From Microcaldota archaeon (GTDB taxonomy: Archaea; Micrarchaeota; Micrarchaeia; Norongarragalinales; CAINOH01), in the NCBI GenBank assembly GCA_027371655.1, contig DAHXMR010000236.1, positions 1-12,249 of the forward strand: 12,249 nt of DNA, in the 5' to 3' direction. Both the position numbers and the translations under genes were made by a program. Positions 1-7,016 of the stretch are shown in pieces (the first letter of the stretch is position 1; each line of letters starts with the position of its first letter). The notes beneath the pieces are model-generated. The model was not told the origin of the DNA, ran no database searches, and was given only the letters and a program-made list of their open reading frames with translations.

Positions 1-717
1 AAGGCGATTTTCACGATTCCGGACAAGATGAGCAGGGAAAAGGTGGACTCGCTTAGGGCCTTCGGCGCGCAGGTGGTGGTTACGCCCACGAACGTTGCCC
101 CCGAGGACCCGCGCAGCTATTACAGCGTTGCAAAAAAAATCGCGGAAGAAACCCCGAATTCTTTTTACGCGAACCAGTGCGAGAATCCCGCCAATGTGGA
201 GGCCCATTACGCGACCACGGGACCGGAAATCTGGAGGCAGACCAACGGCGAAATAGGTTATTTCGTCGCGGGAGCGGGCACCGGCGGGACGATTTCGGGT
301 GCGAGCAAGTTTTTGAAGGAAAAAAACCCGGCGGTGAAAACAATCGCGGCCGACCCCGTCGGCTCGGTTTATTACGACGGTTTCCACGGCAACAAGCCCC
401 TTCGGCCCGGCTCTTACGCGGTGGAGGGAATAGGGGAGGACTGGCTGTGCCCCAACATGATGTTCGAGTACGTTGACGAAATCGTGCGGGTGAGCGACGG
501 GCAGGCGTTCGAGACCGCCCTGCGGCTTGCCAGGGAAGAGGGGATTTTTGCCGGCGGTTCAAGCGGCGCCGCGGTTTACGCCGCGCTGAATGTTGCGGAA
601 AAGGCGGGAAAGGGCGAAGTGGTGGTTGCAATACTTCCGGACGGGGGGGCGAAGTACTTGAGCAAGTTTTACAACGAGGAGTGGCTCGGCAAATTAAGGG
701 GGGCGCCCGGCGCATGA
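1..717 (+). CDS. Cystathionine beta-synthase / cysteine synthase family PLP enzyme, 5'-truncated by the window edge
   Basis: The frame is open from base 1, so the N-terminus, including the PLP lysine, lies outside the window; 238 residues are visible. This is a fold-type II PLP enzyme. The stretch IPDKMSREKVDSLRAFGAQV followed by TPTN, then GTGGT at fragment residues 93-97 (PLP phosphate loop), YAVEGIGEDW, GGSSGAAV and a LPD...KFYNEEWL end resemble cystathionine beta-synthase more than plain O-acetylserine sulfhydrylase; this comparison is from memory. The expected reaction is serine (or O-acetylserine) plus homocysteine to cystathionine, in the cytoplasm. The protein stops right after the catalytic core, so the C-terminal pair of regulatory CBS domains found in the human enzyme is absent. 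Its TGA overlaps the ATG of a cystathionine gamma-lyase-like gene, which supports the beta-synthase reading. Cysteine synthase is the alternative. Confidence 0.88.
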   Translation, partial: KAIFTIPDKMSREKVDSLRAFGAQVVVTPTNVAPEDPRSYYSVAKKIAEETPNSFYANQCENPANVEAHYATTGPEIWRQTNGEIGYFVAGAGTGGTISGASKFLKEKNPAVKTIAADPVGSVYYDGFHGNKPLRPGSYAVEGIGEDWLCPNMMFEYVDEIVRVSDGQAFETALRLAREEGIFAGGSSGAAVYAALNVAEKAGKGEVVVAILPDGGAKYLSKFYNEEWLGKLRGAPGA

Positions 718-1871
718 AATTCGCAACCAATGCCGTGCGGGCGGGGGAGGATCCCGAATTCGGGCCGGGCTCAGGCGACGTTTCCGTTCCCATCCACCTT
801 TCGACTACTTTCGCAAGGAAAAAGGTGAACCAGCCCACGGGGGGCTTCGAATACTCGCGGAGCGGGAACCCTACAAGGCTGGCGCTTGAAAAAAGGCTTG
901 CGGCGCTGGAGGGCGGGTCGGGTGCGCTTGCGTATTCTTCCGGATTGGCGGCGGAGGCAAATGCGCTGTTCCTTCTGGAAAAGGGGGATTGCGTGCTTGC
1001 CAACGACGACCTCTACGGCGGGACGTACCGGCTTTTTTCCAAGTGCTTTTCGAGGTTCGGCGTGGGCTTTGGGCAGGCCGATTTCTGCGACGTGAAACGC
1101 TTGCGGGCGAATTTGAAGGGGAACGTGAAAATGGTGTGGATTGAAACCCCGTCGAACCCGCTTTTGAAGGTCTACGACATCGAAAAAATCGCGCGCACGG
1201 CCCACGAGTACGACGAGAACGTCATAGTGGCGGTTGACAACACTTTTGCAAGCCCGTTTTTCCAGAACCCGCTGAGGCTTGGGGCGGACTTGGCGGTGCA
1301 TTCGACTACAAAATACGTGGGCGGGCACAGCGACGTGGTTGGCGGCGCCATTGTGGCCAGGTCTGCGGAGGTTTTCGAGAGGCTGAAGTTTTTCCAAAAC
1401 GCGCTTGGCGCAATCGCAAGCCCGTTCGACTCGTTTCTCGCGCTGCGCGGATTGAAGACGCTGCACGTGAGGATGAAAAAGCACGAGGAAAACGCGCTTG
1501 CAATAGCCAAGTGGCTCGAGGGGCACCCCAAGGTATTGAAAGTGAATTACCCCGGGCTTGCGTCCCACCCTGGCCACGAAATTGCAAAAAGGCAGATGAG
1601 CGGATTTTCCGGCATGCTTTCCTTCGAGGTCAAAGGCGGCGCTAGGAAGGCCGTGGCGGTTGTGGAGAATACGAAACTGTTCCTTTTGGCAGAAAGCCTT
1701 GGTGGGGCAGAATCCCTGATAGAGCATCCCGCCTCGATGACCCACGCGTCGATTCCGCGCCGGGAGCGCCTGAAAAACGGCTTGGGCGACGGCCTGGTCA
1801 GGCTGTCGGTTGGAATAGAGGACGCGGGCGATTTGATAGAGGACCTGGAACAGGCATTGCGGAAGGTATAG
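714..1871 (+). CDS. Cystathionine gamma-lyase / gamma-synthase (Cys/Met metabolism PLP enzyme)
   Basis: 385 residues, the usual size for this fold-type I PLP family. The PLP lysine is K200 in HSTTKYVGGHSDVVGG. Other family marks are YSRSGNPTR near the N-terminus, VAVDNTFASP before the lysine, and a C-terminus with ESLGGAESLIEHPASMTHAS and LVRLSVGIED. The ATG at 714 is preferred: it overlaps the upstream stop as ATGA, has an AAGGGGGG ribosome binding site just before it, and starts directly with the family-like MKFATNAVRAG. An in-frame GTG at 681 would add 11 residues of the neighbour's tail. Paired with a beta-synthase, the likely job is splitting cystathionine to cysteine, 2-oxobutyrate and ammonia. 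Gamma-synthase or an O-acetylhomoserine enzyme cannot be excluded, because these subfamilies share all the motifs visible here. Confidence 0.93.
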   Translation: MKFATNAVRAGEDPEFGPGSGDVSVPIHLSTTFARKKVNQPTGGFEYSRSGNPTRLALEKRLAALEGGSGALAYSSGLAAEANALFLLEKGDCVLANDDLYGGTYRLFSKCFSRFGVGFGQADFCDVKRLRANLKGNVKMVWIETPSNPLLKVYDIEKIARTAHEYDENVIVAVDNTFASPFFQNPLRLGADLAVHSTTKYVGGHSDVVGGAIVARSAEVFERLKFFQNALGAIASPFDSFLALRGLKTLHVRMKKHEENALAIAKWLEGHPKVLKVNYPGLASHPGHEIAKRQMSGFSGMLSFEVKGGARKAVAVVENTKLFLLAESLGGAESLIEHPASMTHASIPRRERLKNGLGDGLVRLSVGIEDAGDLIEDLEQALRKV

Positions 1872-1894
1872 TTTGGCTTTGAGCCGTACCGCCT

Positions 1895-1941
1895 GCTTAA
1901 AATCGCCCAAGCGCGTTATGTTGTCGGCAGTTTTAGAGGTG
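1895..1941 (+). promoter_or_regulatory. TATA-like box and ribosome binding site ahead of the cupin gene
   Basis: GCTTAAAAT at 1895-1903 resembles an archaeal TATA box, and GAGGTG at 1936-1941 is a good ribosome binding site 10 bases before the ATG at 1952. Initiation about 25 bases after the box would give a leader of roughly 25 bases. This suggests the cupin gene is transcribed separately from the transsulfuration pair. Inferred from sequence alone. Confidence 0.45.
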
Positions 1942-1951
1942 TATTAGGACT

Positions 1952-2356
1952 ATGGCAAAGAAGGGATACGTTATCGCAATCGAGAGCAAGACGCAATCGA
2001 ATTCGGATTTCCGCCGCGTGCTGTACACGGGCAAGCACAGCCAGCTTGTTTTGATGAATCTTCGGCCCAGGGAAGAGATCGGGATGGAAGTGCACCCCCA
2101 AATCGACCAGTTTTTCCGCTTCGAGCACGGCGAAGGAGCTGTTGTCATTGACGGCGTGTCCCACAAGGTCAAAGGCGGCTATGCGGTCGTCGTCCCCGCG
2201 GGCGCGCAGCACAACGTGGTCAACACGTCGGACAAGTCGGACCTGAGGCTTTACACGATTTACTCGCCGCCGGAGCACGTCGACAAGACCATCCGCAAGA
2301 CCAAGGCGGATGCGGTCGCAAGGCCGGAAGAATTCGACGGGAAAACTTCCGAATAG
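1952..2356 (+). CDS. Small single-domain cupin protein (mannose-6-phosphate isomerase-like cupin)
   Basis: 134 residues and one cupin barrel. Cupin motif 1 is degenerate: GMEVHPQIDQFFRFEHGEG, with H48, D52 and Q53 as candidate metal ligands and E61 before a Gly. Motif 2 is a perfect match, GGYAVVVPAGAQHNVVN, with H87 as ligand. The end, LRLYTIYSPPEHVDKTIRKT, is typical of the small stand-alone cupins often labelled mannose-6-phosphate isomerase-like. These bind a divalent metal, but their substrate is generally unknown. No phosphomannose isomerase catalytic domain is present, so sugar isomerase activity should not be assumed. It has its own promoter-like sequence and ribosome binding site and lies alone between two unrelated units. 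Confidence 0.85.
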   Translation: MAKKGYVIAIESKTQSNSDFRRVLYTGKHSQLVLMNLRPREEIGMEVHPQIDQFFRFEHGEGAVVIDGVSHKVKGGYAVVVPAGAQHNVVNTSDKSDLRLYTIYSPPEHVDKTIRKTKADAVARPEEFDGKTSE

Positions 2357-2431
2357 CCTTTTGGTTTTCCAAGCCGCACCGGCGCGTTCCTTCGTCGTGT
2401 TTTTGCCCATTCCGCGCATTTGTGATGAAAA

Positions 2432-2961
2432 ATGGTTGATTTGGTTTCGCACATGTTGTGGGCGTTTGCGATAGTGCATTCCCTGCCCGATGCGTGGCTT
2501 TATGCGTTGGCGTCCACTTTTCCTGACCTTGCCTGGGGCGTGCCCGCGTTTGTATTGTTTTTTGCGGGGGGCGGGGGGTTTTCGCGGTTGCGCGAAATGG
2601 GCAAGACGTTCCGGTTGCCGCACGAGGAGGCGCGCAAGCGTTTCGCAAAACTGCCGTATTTCAGGTTCGTGCGCGGCGCGTATCTTGCGAGCCATTCGTG
2701 GCTTTTGGCGGGAATCGCGTCGATTGTTGTTTATTTTGCCGCGCCAAGCTTTGCCGCGCCTTTTGCTTTCGGCGTGTTTTTGCATCTTGCCATGGACTTG
2801 TTCGTGCACAAGGGGGGGGAGTGGGCGGGCAGGTGCCGTTCTATCCCGTTTCGATGTACCGCGTTGTGGGCTTCGTGCATTGGAGCGACCGCGCTTTTTT
2901 GGCGGCAAACTACGCGTTGCTAATCCTGGTTTACGCGCTGATTTGGGCGCACGTGTTGTGA
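2432..2961 (+). pseudogene. Small integral membrane protein, frame-shifted at or near a run of eight G (DUF457/YdjM-like features)
   Basis: The frame from ATG 2432 reads about 133 residues of a membrane protein, then turns into a non-membrane tail and stops at 2923. The frame one base back continues it as QVPFYPVSMYRVVGFVHW and a last hydrophobic helix ending ...YALIWAHVL, with a stop at 2959-2961. The joined product is about 176 residues. Marks include SH near the start, FPDLAWGVP, SHSW, and HLAMDLFVHKGGEW (H118, D122, H126) followed by PFYP. This pattern of membrane His/Asp resembles DUF457/YdjM-type membrane proteins, annotated as possible metal-dependent hydrolases; function unproven. The break lies between the G run at 2812-2819 and about 2831. 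It may be a sequencing or assembly error, a real mutation, or -1 ribosomal slippage. Good coding continuity on both sides argues for a working or recently working gene. Confidence 0.75.
2812..2819 (+). other. Run of eight G at the frame break
   Basis: Eight consecutive G, read as AAG GGG GGG GAG in the starting frame. One missing base here, or in the G-rich dozen bases that follow, restores the full-length membrane protein. Slippage by one base backwards on GGG GGG would do the same during translation, because both codons re-pair perfectly. Confidence 0.7.
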
Positions 2962-3040
2962 ACGGACACGGTCTGAAAACGCAGCGTATCGTTACAGAGC
3001 GGAATACGCTGCGAGACTTGTCCGCGAACCGTGTCCGTTC
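2960..3040. repeat. 81-base nested inverted repeat between the membrane gene and mgtA
   Basis: The outer arms are a perfect 13-base match: GAACGGACACGGT at 2960-2972 against ACCGTGTCCGTTC at 3028-3040. Inside lies a second perfect 9-base match, GCAGCGTAT at 2981-2989 against ATACGCTGC at 3004-3012, with a 14-base loop. The two stems are separated by an asymmetric internal loop of 8 bases on the left and 15 on the right. The outer left arm overlaps the TGA of the upstream gene. A T-rich stretch (TTAACTCTTTTAAG, then TTTTTAG) follows. It could be a structured RNA, an unusually large terminator, a cis-regulatory leader of mgtA, or a small palindromic mobile repeat; the sequence does not decide. 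Confidence 0.8.
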
Positions 3041-3047
3041 ATTAACT

Positions 3048-3145
3048 CTTTTAAGCGTTTTAGTGGTTAGTTTTTAGCCGCCCCTTCCGGTTGCCGGGTT
3101 GCCGTGGTGCGCGTTTGTTTTGCAGTTGGTTTCGCTGTTTTGGGG
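3048..3145 (+). promoter_or_regulatory. Possible TATA box and ribosome binding site for mgtA
   Basis: CTTTTAAGC at 3048-3056 is a weak TATA-like element just after the nested hairpin, and GGGG at 3142-3145 lies 10 bases before the ATG at 3156. If this box is used, transcription would start near 3080, giving a leader of about 75 bases that excludes the hairpin. No known magnesium riboswitch fold was recognised in the leader. Confidence 0.3.
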
Positions 3146-3155
3146 TTTCGTTCCG

Positions 3156-5726
3156 ATGGTGCTTTCTAGGGAGGAGCTGGCGGGTTTCGACGCGTGGGGC
3201 TGCGGCGCGGGCGAGGTTTACGAGGGTTTGCATACCTCGCCGGACGGGTTGAACGACGAGGAGGCTGACCGGCGGCACCACGTTTTCGGATTGAACGAGC
3301 TTGCCGCAAAGAAGAAGCGGGGGTTGATCGCGCTTTTCCTGTCTTATTTCATCAACCCGCTGATATTGCTTTTGCTCACGGTTGCCACGGTTTCCTATTT
3401 TTTGGACAACGTGATTTCGGCGGGCATCATTTACTTCATGGTGCTGGCAAGCGTTTGCATCACGTTTTACCAGGAGTATTCGGCGCAGGATGCCGCAGAA
3501 AAATTGCGCAAGATGATCCGCAACACCGCGGCGGTCGTGCGCGAGTCCGTGGTGCGGGAGATTCCGCTGAAGTACCTTGCCCCCGGCGACGTGGTGAGGC
3601 TTTCGGCCGGCGACCTGGTGCCCGCGGATTGCCGCGTGGTTTTTTGCAAGGATTTCTTCGTGAACCAGGCGGCGTTGACCGGGGAGTCGCTTCCGGTCGA
3701 GAAGACCGCGGACGCGGTGAAGGCCGGTTCCCCGCAGCAGGTCGTTTCCAACGCGGTGTTTTTCGGCAGCAGCGTGGTGTCCGGCTCGGCGATTGTGGTG
3801 GTGGTGCGCACCGGGAACGGCACGCAGTTCGGCGAGCTTGCGCAGCGGCTTTCGCGCTCCGCGCCTGAAACCGCGTTCGAGCGTGGCATCCGCGATTACA
3901 GCGGGCTGATGGTGAAGTTCGTCATCGTCATGGTTGCCGGGATTTTTTTCATCAACTATTTCACCAAAAACGATTTCATCTCCTCGGCATTGTTCGCCCT
4001 TGCCGTGGCGGTGGGGCTTACGCCCGAAATGCTTCCGGTCATCATCACCGCGAACTTGTCGCAGGGCGCCTCGCGCATGGCGAAGAAGGAGGTCATAGTC
4101 AAGCGCCTGCCGTCCATCCAGAATTTGGGCGCCATGGACGTTCTTTGCACCGACAAGACGGGAACGCTCACCGAGGATCGCATCGAGCTCGTGCGGCACG
4201 TTAACCTAGATTTCAAGGAGGATTCCCACGTTTTGGAGCTCGCGTATTTGAACAGCAGTTACCAGACGGGCTTGCGCAACCCGTTGGACGAGGCGGTGAT
4301 GGCGCACGACGCGGAATGCGGCAAGTACAGCGTTGCGGGCACCAGGAAGGTCGACGAGATTCCCTTCGATTTCGTGCGCAGGCGCATGAGCGTGGTGGTC
4401 GGCGACAAGCGCGGGATTTTGATGATTACCAAGGGTTCGCCGGAGTCGACGCTGCCCATTTGCACGCACCTGAAGAAGAAGGGAAGAATCGTGCGTTTTG
4501 GCCCGAAAGATTTGGAGAGGGCAAAGCGCGCGTACGACAAGCTTTCCTCGGACGGCTTCCGCGTGCTTGCGCTTGCCACGCGCCGCGAGTCCGTCGGGAA
4601 GCCGGCGTACAAGGTCGCGGACGAGGCGGGATTGACGTTCGAGGGGTTTTTGGCTTTTTTGGACCCCCCGAAGGCGTCGGCGCACAGTTCGCTTTCCGAA
4701 CTGATCAGGCGCGGGATTGAAATCAAGATTCTTTCCGGGGACAACGAGCTTATCAACAAGAAAATCGCGCAAATCGTCGGGCTCCAGTCCAAGGGCGTGA
4801 TTACGGGCGAGGAAATCGACCGGGCAACCGACGACTCGCTGCAGGTTTTGGTTGAGAAGAACACGATTTTCGCCCGCGTGTCGCCCGTGCAGAAGGAGAG
4901 GGTGATTCTCGCGCTGCAGAGGAACAAGCACGTGGTGGGTTTCCTCGGCGACGGCATCAACGATTCCCTCGCGTTGAAGACCTCGGACGTGGGAATTTCG
5001 GTGGACTCTGCGGTGGACGTTGCCAAGGAGTCCGCGGACATAATCCTCCTCCACAAGAGCTTGCACGTGCTTTACGAGGGGGTCGACGAGGGCAGGCGCA
5101 CGTTCGCCAACGCGATGAAGTATTTGCGCATGGGTTCGAGCTCGAATTTCGGCAACATGTTTTCCGTGGTGGGCGCAAGCGCGCTTTTGCCCTTCCTCCC
5201 GATGGGGCCCTTGCAGCTTATCATAAACAACTTCCTCTACGACCTTTCCCAGCTTGGCGGCACCGCGGACAACGTTGACGCGGAATCGCTTGCCAAGCCC
5301 GCGCAGTGGACTTTGGACAACGTGCGCAACTACATGATTTTCATAGGCCCGATAAGCAGCATTTTCGACTACGTCACGTTCGGCGTGATGTGGTTCGTGT
5401 TCGGCGCGCAGACGATGGCGCAGCAGCAGCTTTTCCACGCGGGCTGGTTCATCGAGTCGTTGATGACGCAGACTCTGGTCGTGCACGTCATCCGCACGAA
5501 CAAGGTTCCGTTTTTGGAGAGCATGCCAAGCGACAAGCTGCTTTTGTCCACGTTCGGCGCGGTGTTCATAGGCCTGTTGCTTGTTGCCACGCCCCTGCGC
5601 GGCATATTCGGGTTCGGGGAGCTGCCCCCGCTGTTCTACGCATTGCTGGTGGCGATGGTAGTGGCGTATCTTGTGCTGACGCAGTTTGCGAAAACCGCGC
5701 TTTTGAAAATGGGATTCATCCGCTAA
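3156..5726 (+). CDS. mgtA: Magnesium-transporting P-type ATPase (MgtA/MgtB type, P3B)
   Basis: 856 residues from ATG 3156, close to bacterial MgtA. It couples ATP hydrolysis to magnesium uptake across the cytoplasmic membrane. All P-type landmarks are intact: TGES at 175-178 (actuator), M4 motif TPEMLP at 289-294, phosphorylated D333 in LCTDKTGTLTED, and GDGIND at 598-603 in the hinge. The MgtA subfamily is marked by VKRLPSIQNLGAMDVLCTDK, and C-terminally by NVDAESLAKPAQW, FIGPISSIFDYVTFG and GWFIESLMTQTLVVHVIRTN, all close to enterobacterial MgtA as I remember it. The first membrane pair is near residues 65-120 and the last helices fill the final 200 residues. A TTG at 3099 would extend the protein by 19 residues; the ATG has a GGGG ribosome binding site and fits family starts better. 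It is not in an obvious operon; the preceding hairpin may matter for its control. Confidence 0.96.
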   Translation: MVLSREELAGFDAWGCGAGEVYEGLHTSPDGLNDEEADRRHHVFGLNELAAKKKRGLIALFLSYFINPLILLLLTVATVSYFLDNVISAGIIYFMVLASVCITFYQEYSAQDAAEKLRKMIRNTAAVVRESVVREIPLKYLAPGDVVRLSAGDLVPADCRVVFCKDFFVNQAALTGESLPVEKTADAVKAGSPQQVVSNAVFFGSSVVSGSAIVVVVRTGNGTQFGELAQRLSRSAPETAFERGIRDYSGLMVKFVIVMVAGIFFINYFTKNDFISSALFALAVAVGLTPEMLPVIITANLSQGASRMAKKEVIVKRLPSIQNLGAMDVLCTDKTGTLTEDRIELVRHVNLDFKEDSHVLELAYLNSSYQTGLRNPLDEAVMAHDAECGKYSVAGTRKVDEIPFDFVRRRMSVVVGDKRGILMITKGSPESTLPICTHLKKKGRIVRFGPKDLERAKRAYDKLSSDGFRVLALATRRESVGKPAYKVADEAGLTFEGFLAFLDPPKASAHSSLSELIRRGIEIKILSGDNELINKKIAQIVGLQSKGVITGEEIDRATDDSLQVLVEKNTIFARVSPVQKERVILALQRNKHVVGFLGDGINDSLALKTSDVGISVDSAVDVAKESADIILLHKSLHVLYEGVDEGRRTFANAMKYLRMGSSSNFGNMFSVVGASALLPFLPMGPLQLIINNFLYDLSQLGGTADNVDAESLAKPAQWTLDNVRNYMIFIGPISSIFDYVTFGVMWFVFGAQTMAQQQLFHAGWFIESLMTQTLVVHVIRTNKVPFLESMPSDKLLLSTFGAVFIGLLLVATPLRGIFGFGELPPLFYALLVAMVVAYLVLTQFAKTALLKMGFIR

Positions 5727-5803
5727 AACCCCGCGCCGCCGCTTTCACAACCCGGCTCCTGCGGCGGGAAAATAGAAGTTCGCTGCGCGGCAAGCGCCGT
5801 TTT
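5727..5803. other. Convergent intergenic region after mgtA, possible weak terminator
   Basis: These 77 bases separate the mgtA stop from the stop of the minus-strand heme membrane gene. CGGC-AAGC-GCCG at 5788-5799 followed by TTTTT (5800-5804) looks like a small stem with a U-tract that could end mgtA transcription. No gene is visible here. Confidence 0.3.
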
Positions 5804-6445
5804 TCACTCCGCGTTGCCGCCAATTTGGCTTGCCTGCGCTTCCTGTTGTTGGCGCGTTTTCATCGCCCCAAACCCGGCGGCCTGCAACGCTATTGCGGCA
5901 ATGCCCGAGAGTATCGCGAATATTTCGCCGAGGTTGGCGAAGGTTTTCCCCCCGCCCAGGGGCAGGAAAAGCCCGTTTGCGCTTTGCAAAAAGTGCAGGA
6001 ATGAAAGGGCGAACGCGAGGTAGGAGAAGCGCTGGAGGTTTTTCCAATTGGCGAAGCCCATTGCCCGGATTGCGAAGTTGTTCGACGTTGCGGCAAGCAC
6101 GGCGAAAACCGCCAGTGCAAGTGCCGCGATGAGGAGCTTTGGGTCGGCTGCGATTATCGGAATCGAGTATTGCCGTTCGTTGATTATGAAAAGCGAGTGG
6201 CCCGCAAGCAATGCGAACGCGGCAAGGCCGGTTGCGCGGCGCTGTTTTTTGATTTCATCGAACGCTTCGGGGAAAAGTATTGCCAGGGGCCCAAGCGCGA
6301 GGGTTATTGACAGGAGGACGAACGCCGAAAGGCCCAAAAAGCGTTCCAGGGATGTTTGGACTGGCGTCGGGAACAGCGATTGGTACCCCGCAAGAAGCGC
6401 GAGCGTTGCGATGATTGAAAGCCACAGGCCGGCAGTTTTTTTCAT
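5804..6445 (-). CDS. Ferric-reductase-like / YedZ-MsrQ-like heme membrane protein
   Basis: 213 residues with about six membrane helices (roughly 5-22, 38-58, 70-88, 104-120, 138-155, 173-193). The helix pattern and spacing fit the ferric reductase-like transmembrane domain (the family of MsrQ/YedZ and NOX/FRE heme cores). H83 in LLAGHSLFI and H151 in ALSFLHFLQ are candidate heme b ligands, and the loop RAMGFANWKNLQRFSYLAF resembles the arginine/tryptophan-lysine loop of YedZ-type proteins. Only one clear histidine pair is seen, suggesting one heme, and no FAD/NAD domain is attached. ATG 6445 is chosen because AAGGGG lies 8 bases upstream and overlaps the preceding stop; longer in-frame starts add a polar, non-membrane tail. 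It sits 13 bases after the cytochrome b5 lipoprotein and is its probable electron partner. An MsrPQ role is unsupported, as no MsrP is present. Confidence 0.82.
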   Translation of the reverse strand: MKKTAGLWLSIIATLALLAGYQSLFPTPVQTSLERFLGLSAFVLLSITLALGPLAILFPEAFDEIKKQRRATGLAAFALLAGHSLFIINERQYSIPIIAADPKLLIAALALAVFAVLAATSNNFAIRAMGFANWKNLQRFSYLAFALSFLHFLQSANGLFLPLGGGKTFANLGEIFAILSGIAAIALQAAGFGAMKTRQQQEAQASQIGGNAE

Positions 6446-6458
6446 TTCAATTTCCCCT

Positions 6459-6977
6459 TCACTCGTTCCCGTAAAATCCGCGGCCTTCCCGTTCGCGCCC
6501 GTCTTCGCGGGCGTTTGCGGGCGGGTTTTGCGCCGCGTTTTCCCGTGCGGTCTGGTTCGCGCCGATTCCGGAAACGCTGCCCCCGATGGGCCCAAGCTCG
6601 AAGGACGCCATCCACGCAATCGCTGTTTGCGAGTGCCCCTGCCCGCGGCCCCCCTTGGTGTCGAATGCGACGGTTGCGTCGGTCCCGCAGTAGGGCAAAT
6701 ATGTGCCGCCGCTTGGGTGCGAGATGAAGTTGCTCAGGTCGTAGACCTTGCCGTTGATTGCCATCCAGCAGTCGCTGGCGGTCGAGTGCTTTGCGACTTC
6801 CCCAAGCGTGAGGGTTATCGCGCTTGCGTTTTGCGTGGCGTTCGTGTAATTGCCCGCGCTTGCGGGGTTGCGGGCGGGCGGGGAAAGGTCCTGGGGGTTG
6901 AACGTGATTTGCGTTGCCGTGCATCCCGCAAAAAACAGGGCCGCTGCAACAAGCGAGGCTGCAAGAATCGGCTTCAT
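6459..6977 (-). CDS. Cytochrome b5-domain lipoprotein
   Basis: 172 residues. The N-terminus is a lipoprotein signal, MKPILAASLVAAALFFAGC, with C19 as the likely lipidated cysteine, placing the protein on the outer face of the membrane. Residues about 55-131 are a cytochrome b5-like heme-binding domain: LTLGEVAKHSTASDCW, NGKVYDLSNFISHPSGG with heme ligand H87, and GHSQTAIAW with second ligand H115. The classic HPGG is HPSGG here. C70 and C97 could form a disulfide outside the cell. A charged Gly/Arg-rich tail ends in GRGFYGNE. The usual role of the domain is one-electron transfer through a bis-histidine heme b. The gene precedes the ferric-reductase-like membrane gene by 13 bases, so the pair probably works as a transmembrane electron path. 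No ribosome binding site is seen; a short leader from the TATA-like box at 7017-7025 is plausible. Confidence 0.88.
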   Translation of the reverse strand: MKPILAASLVAAALFFAGCTATQITFNPQDLSPPARNPASAGNYTNATQNASAITLTLGEVAKHSTASDCWMAINGKVYDLSNFISHPSGGTYLPYCGTDATVAFDTKGGRGQGHSQTAIAWMASFELGPIGGSVSGIGANQTARENAAQNPPANAREDGREREGRGFYGNE

Positions 6978-7016
6978 TCGGGTTTTCGCGCTCTAAGTGT
7001 TCTTTTTTGCCGGAGT

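Noticed and set aside
681..713. GTG at 681 as the start of the gamma-lyase
   Set aside because: It adds residues translated from inside the upstream coding end; ATG 714 has the ATGA overlap and a ribosome binding site.
80..1910. Long minus-strand reading frames opposite the transsulfuration pair
   Set aside because: They lie antisense to well-supported PLP enzymes, have Arg/Pro-rich nonsense composition and no recognisable motifs; a by-product of GC-rich codons.
2960..3040. tRNA gene in the nested hairpin region
   Set aside because: The length fits, but there is no GTTCRA T-loop, no anticodon arm and no D-arm pattern; the pairing is a coaxial hairpin.
3099..3155. TTG at 3099 as the start of mgtA, giving a hydrophobic N-terminal extension
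   Set aside because: No ribosome binding site was identified for it, and the extension does not resemble the MgtA N-terminus; ATG 3156 has GGGG upstream.
3041..3155. Magnesium riboswitch (M-box or mgtA leader) before mgtA
   Set aside because: No conserved multi-stem pattern of these elements was recognised, and the likely leader is short.
3060..5486. Two long minus-strand frames opposite mgtA
   Set aside because: Antisense to a complete P-type ATPase; His/Arg-rich translation without domains.
5736..5767. CCGCCGC / GCGGCGG inverted repeat after mgtA as a terminator
   Set aside because: Seven bases of pure GC are expected by chance in this DNA, and no T-run follows.
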